Part shown: in pieces, positions 59,662 to 64,000 of the stretch
Position numbering within the stretch: position 1 is the first letter of the stretch
Layout of the letters: every line of letters starts with the position of its first letter
DNA from: Candidula unifasciata
Taxonomy: Eukaryota > Mollusca > Gastropoda > Stylommatophora > Geomitridae
Assembly: GCA_905116865.2 (NCBI GenBank)
Contig: CAJHNH020002446.1
Coordinates: 195,001-259,000 of the forward strand
DNA: 64,000 bases
Direction: 5' to 3'
Notes under the pieces: model-generated
The model's database searches: none
What the model saw: only the letters and a program-made list of their open reading frames with translations
Told to the model about the DNA's origin: nothing
Made by a program: the position numbers and the translations under genes

Positions 59662-60797
59662 TAGGGCTGTACCGAATAGTGATTTTCACTATTCGGCCGA
59701 ATACGAATAACGGGACCAACTATTCGGCCGAATACGAATACGAATAGTGTATAGTGTATAAAAATATATCTTTTAAAAAACCACATTAATGATGTCAAAT
59801 GTACGCTAAACTTTTACTTCACATAAAGTAGCACAGAATAGTCATCTTCTTCTTTAGCATTCTGAGCACTTGAGGTTTACTGCTGCAGATATCACTCGTC
59901 TTCATTCATCTCTTTGGCTGGCATTATCTTCACAATTTGTGACACCAGTTGTTTGCAAGTCTGGCTGGACATTATCTCTCGAACTTCTTTGTCTGCCTCA
60001 TGGTCTACGCTCATTCCTCTCTCAGGTGTATACAGTTTTTACTTCTCTGACATCTGCCAATCTTTTAATATGCCCCAACCATTTTAGTCTGTTAGCTCTC
60101 GTGGTGCCAGTGATCAATGGTGATTTAAACATAGTATGTGTTACGTTGTTGCTTCTCACTATCCATTCCCCGATATTAGCATCTTTGATGGGTCCAAAGA
60201 TTTGTCGTAAGACTGTTTTCGAAAACCTGTAATAAGGTCCCATTTCCTTTATTTCTGCTTCAAGTTGCAGAGCCATACAAAACGACTGGTCTTATCAACG
60301 TTTTATATATTTTGATCTTGGTGTTGCGAGACAGACTCTTTGACTTTAGTTGAAGTTTGCGCCCAAGTATGTTTATGTTTTTGTTCGTTTGATTTTCATA
60401 TTATCAACTTGGATGTGGCCGGAGTTTATATTCTTTCCATGTCTAGTTAGCATTAGTACAGAATAGTAAACATTTAAAAACATTTTATGTTTCGCATCCT
60501 TCAGTCAGTCTGTGGTAACTAATAACTAGGAATGAAAGAATCCTAAGTATTATAACAAATAACTAAACTTGGAAATTGTCACTGACAGCTTAGTTAATGC
60601 ATGAAAGCTGCATTAGCTTTCAACAAAACCAGTCGTTCCATGTTGTCAGTGTTAAGGCCGTGTATGAAGAAACGGGTATAAGGTAACTACTATTCGTATT
60701 CGGTCCGACCGCAACTATTCGGCCGAATACCGAATAGTCAATAGGTCCACTATTCGGCCCCGAAGCGAATACGGAGCGAATATTCGGTACAGCCCTA
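59662..60797. mobile_element. Non-autonomous hAT-like DNA transposon, copy 2
   Basis: The same 17-base inverted ends as copy 1. Flanks cgcgttat (59654-59661) and cacgttat (60798-60805) form an 8-base duplication with one mismatch. Core sequence (for example cagaatagtaaacatttaaa) is shared with copy 1. A LINE fragment is inserted at a different internal position from copy 1. Confidence 0.85.
59838..60453 (-). mobile_element. LINE 3' fragment nested in hAT copy 2
   Basis: The complement encodes TTRANRLKWLGHIKRLADVR, preceded by a FSKTVLRQIFGPIKD block and ending with a GAAGAAGATGA tail. It is the same family as 33155-33435. The phrase agtacagaatag/agcacagaatag appears on both sides of the insertion. 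Confidence 0.72.
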
Positions 60798-60827
60798 CAC
60801 GTTATACAATGTCGCAGCTGTGTCTTA

Positions 60828-61095
60828 GGGAACCGCCGTGGTGTAGCGTCTATACGCACGCCTGCGGATCAGAAAGTATTGAGTTCAGGTCCAGACAGAG
60901 CTGGACTTTTTCAAAAATGACGTTGGTTGCCAGGTCGACCCAGCCTTAAATTGGTACCAGGTAAAGCCATTGGAAGGTAAGGCGGCCGGCGTAATGCTAA
61001 CCACATTACCCATCAAGTGCCGATTGGTCTATAAAATATAGGTCTAGCCTTATTCGCCCAATAGGTTTGAAGCTGTAGAAAAGAGTCTTTTAGTT
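60828..61095 (+). repeat. tRNA-derived SINE, family S1
   Basis: The head is gccgtggtgtagcgtctata. A B-box-like gagttcaggtcc and the full body to ggtctagccttat follow. It starts 30 bases after hAT copy 2. Confidence 0.75.
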
Positions 61096-61174
61096 GTGTC
61101 TTAGCATTAGAGAGTTCTCAATTCCTTGGCATTATCCTAGTAACATAATTTTTTTTTTTTAAACAACAATAAAA

Positions 61175-61700
61175 AAGAATAGACCTAGTACCTCCCTAAG
61201 CATGTCGTACGAGTCAGCTAGCAGAGGGTTTCCTCTGAATTTAGAGTGTATCTGCTAGAGAGGCAATGAATCAACAGTCTGCGCATAAAAAAGTCAGTTC
61301 TGTAAATCGGATGTTCCGGAAAAGGTCAAGTTATGGAACAAGATGCAAGCCCAGAAGTGGACGAATAAACATAACTTTCCTTCCTCAAGACTTTACAGCC
61401 AGGGAACCAGACGAAGAAGAAGATGTACATCTTTGTGTAATTTCTCTTCCCGTGTGGGTTTCTGGACTCCTTGCGGGAAAAACAAGAACTGCCCCACTGC
61501 CTCCCGAATAAACATGTCGTAGAAGTCGACTATTTGGGGAGTTACTTCGAAGTCGGAGTGCATCTGCCCGAGCGGCAAATAAGCCAGTAAGACGGATGCA
61601 CACGCAAAAGTCAGGTCCTAGCACAAAGCGAAAGTCCAAATGGACGAACAACTAGGACTTTCAGTTAGAGCTTACAGCCAGTAAACAAAGAAGAAGTTCA
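61175..61700 (+). repeat. Two S3 repeats in tandem
   Basis: Two consecutive copies (about 61175-61435 and 61440-61700) each carry the catgtcgta signature, a gagaggcaa or gagcggcaa block and a GAAGAAGA end. Confidence 0.65.
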
Positions 61701-62428
61701 ACTTCTCAAATCGGGCTGTCCGATTGCCCATTGGTGGTGTCCGTTCTTACTTTTACTCCCCATGTAAGCTCCCTAATCGAAGTGTTACACATTCCCAAAT
61801 TCTAGATAACGATATATAAGGTGTGTTGACCAGTTCCCTTCCTCTGTGCCTTTTCTTAGCTGGCTAATCCCAGAAATTTATAAACATCATTACCCATTTA
61901 TATAAAGCTGTGTCAAGAGCAGTGTCGTACTGGTCAGAATAAAAGACATTGTCATTCGGTCCCGTCTGGGGATTGCACGAATATCTTCGCAGGCAAGGGC
62001 TATATATTATTTGTTGCATGTATACAATAACACTATTCTTTACATCATCATTATTCCCTTTTCAGCCGATATTCATTGCTATCTACCAAGGCCTCATCCA
62101 GAAAATGTTCCCTGTCCGTTGCAACTTTGAGGTGCATTTTTGCCTGTAATACCTTGTTTCTTTCATAAATGGACGGCAATGCAAATACGTATACTATTGG
62201 CGTGTTCTGTGTACATCCCAAAATAAGTTGCATAGCTTCATTTTGTGTGTTGGGAACACTTTATTATTATTATTATTATTAAAACTATTTATACGAAAAA
62301 AGGATAACACGGACAAAATATTTCAGTTTATTGCTTGCATTTTTCGCAGCATAAGCCTAACATTAATGTTTATTATTCTATAAATGCGTGTTTTACAAAT
62401 ACATATTAGCAGCAGTTAACTGTATTTG
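61700..62428. other. Unassigned stretch
   Basis: No exon or element is recognised beyond an (ATT)n run at about 62263-62282. Confidence 0.4.
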
Positions 62429-62429
62429 T

Positions 62430-62650
62430 GTTGTTTGCGGCGTATCCTCTACAGGACGTTGCAGAACCAACCGCAGCATTTTTTAGATGAGGTTTTTCTA
62501 GACAAATTTATGTCTGGTAGTTTTCCATTGTACTGGACGGTCGGCTTCTCGATACCACTGTTGAAACCAACGCAAGGCCCGCAGCTGGAATCGAACCCGG
62601 CACCCCGGCATTGCGCGTTCGAAACGCCTAAGCCACAGACGCCTACAATG
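62430..62650 (-). repeat. tRNA-derived SINE, family S2, minus orientation
   Basis: In the complement it shows the cttaggcgtttcgaacgcgc head, a B-box (gggttcgattcc) and the ccgtccagt body seen at 44305. Confidence 0.78.
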
Positions 62651-62879
62651 TATATATTCTATTTGATCTATAAACCAATTATGTGTTCTTAATTATTTAT
62701 CCTCATTCTCCATATTGGAGCTTTTCTCCGTCTCTTATTCGTCTTCATTTCATTTCTAAAGCTGCCTGTGAGCGGGCTTTGAATCACTGAAGACAATACA
62801 TTTACACTTTTCCTGTCTAGTTCATTTCTTGATCTTGCCGGATCAAGTATATTTTTGCTTTTCCCAGTTTCCGCAGGAG

Positions 62880-63030
62880 AGTTCCACCACTACCTTAATC
62901 AGAGAGAGCAAGGATGCTTGGCTGGATTCCATCCTGATATTGAACAGATTACACAGGATAGATTAGAATGGAGGAAAAGACTGCGAGCCCTGTGTGACAT
63001 ATGAGGACACATCAGGATCATGAATGAATG
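62880..63030 (+). mobile_element. LINE 3' tail
   Basis: The gcttggctggattccatcct block and the end with gaatgaatgaatg match the order at 23880-24000. Confidence 0.5.
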
Positions 63031-63054
63031 AATGTCTGACACTGTTGTCATTTT

Positions 63055-63307
63055 ATTATCACCATCATCACGTGTCCTGCCAATTGGTGTAGGCGCTCAT
63101 GCATCACCACAGATCACGATCCCTGGTTGCCTGGAACAGCTCTCTTGATGATATTCCTCCATGCCATCGTTTCAGCCCATCCAGCATCATCTCTCTTGGT
63201 CTGCTTCTACCCCCTTTTCCCACTGGTCTTTCCAGCTGTCACGATGTTCTCCAATGTTCTCTTCTCATTATGTGGCTAAAGAACAGTGTTTGTTTCTTTC
63301 TTATTGT

Positions 63308-63394
<87 letters not shown>

Positions 63395-63480
63395 TTTCAT
63401 TAGCCTCTTTTAAGCAATCGTTGTTAGTTTATCTGGCCATCCAAGCTATTCGTAACATTCGTCTCAGAAACCACATCTCT
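63055..63480 (-). mobile_element. LINE 3' end split by a (TA)n run, minus orientation
   Basis: The complement encodes the MLDGLKRWHGGISSRELFQA block and a terminal NWQDT stop. A (TA)n run of about 84 bases (63309-63392) separates this from a further part (63400-63480) that matches 26948-27010. Confidence 0.7.
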
Positions 63481-63599
63481 GGTGCTTCCAAATTCATCTC
63501 CGTTCTGAATTTTTATTATACTAAGTTTAAAAGTGATTAAATGTGAGAGCATCAACTTCAGTGCAAACAGTATTATTTTTTTTTTTTCCAGTCTGGCTA

Positions 63600-63960
63600 G
63601 ATCTCAGCCCGTGGAGTGGTCGCCCGCCTGTCAGAGCGTCGCATAAACACGAGCTCCTTAGCTCATGTGTTGAATCCCAGGAACTCTGGTAACATGTCCG
63701 CACTTGTGAATCGAACGGTGTAGCTTGAAAGCCAGCGCTACCGGCGTCAACATATCATCCCAATGTATGACTATGAATAATTCCATATATTTTATAGACC
63801 AATCGGCACTCGCTGTACCTGCAACCCACTTAAAGAATGACTACAAAGGCTGAGTCGACCTGGGAGTCAAGGTCAGATATGAAAAATATCAGGCTCCGTT
63901 CTGATTTGAACCTACGACCGTTGAATACACAGTCTATCCGCCACATCACGGGGGCTACAT
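63600..63960. repeat. SINE debris, S1-type
   Basis: A tRNA-head-like segment in plus orientation (ccgtggagtggtcgcccgcc) is followed by an S1 copy in minus orientation (63775-63955). Confidence 0.5.
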
Positions 63961-64000
63961 GAGACATTGAGTGACGTGGACGATAATAGATCGGGAAATA

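Overview
The window looks like a piece of a repeat-rich animal genome, most likely a mollusc such as a gastropod. The reasons are interrupted genes with GT-AG introns of several kilobases, low coding density, decayed non-LTR retrotransposons, tRNA-derived SINEs, hAT, Tc1 and MITE elements, long (TA)n and (CT)n tracts, and an unusual number of minisatellites. The species call is an inference. There are no operons, ribosome binding sites or other prokaryotic features. One base (271) is undetermined.

Four protein-coding units can be supported. (1) A two-exon rhodopsin-like GPCR on the minus strand (8411-7878 joined to 4084-3242, about 458 residues). It has cannabinoid/EDG-like TM3-TM4 signatures but a broken DRY motif and no NPxxY. 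(2) A plus-strand gene from 13337 to 28294, of which six phase-consistent exons are visible. It encodes a CCCH zinc finger followed by one extended Tudor domain and a stop codon. The start lies upstream and was not found. (3) The 3' part of a second seven-transmembrane-like gene on the minus strand, with exons 43903-43864, 42110-41956 and 29868-29422. It ends tail-to-tail with the Tudor gene. (4) One minus-strand exon (49891-49737) of a carbonic-anhydrase-related protein. Its reading phase would also allow it to join the exons of unit 3, which is an open question.

Layout: 1-3.2 kb LINE and SINE debris; 3.2-8.4 kb GPCR 1 with a repeat-filled intron; 8.4-13.3 kb a possible upstream region plus RNase-H-bearing LINE relics and a 59-bp array; 13.3-28.3 kb the Tudor gene, whose introns hold five large tandem arrays, a 1.4-kb hAT element, MITEs and many LINE 3' ends; 28.3-29 kb a 29-bp array and a poly(A) signal; 29.4-43.9 kb the second 7TM gene with LINEs, SINEs, a pogo-like MITE and a 34-bp array; 44.3-49 kb minisatellites interrupted by a LINE that is itself interrupted by a solo LTR; 49.7 kb the carbonic anhydrase exon; 50.5-64 kb microsatellites, minisatellites, LINE relics, a second hAT copy and SINEs, with no confident host gene.

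The host genes show no evident common pathway. The two receptor-like genes and the carbonic-anhydrase-related exon suggest surface or secreted proteins. The Tudor gene suggests germline RNA biology by family analogy only. Most open reading frames elsewhere are microsatellite translations or fragments of decayed LINEs.
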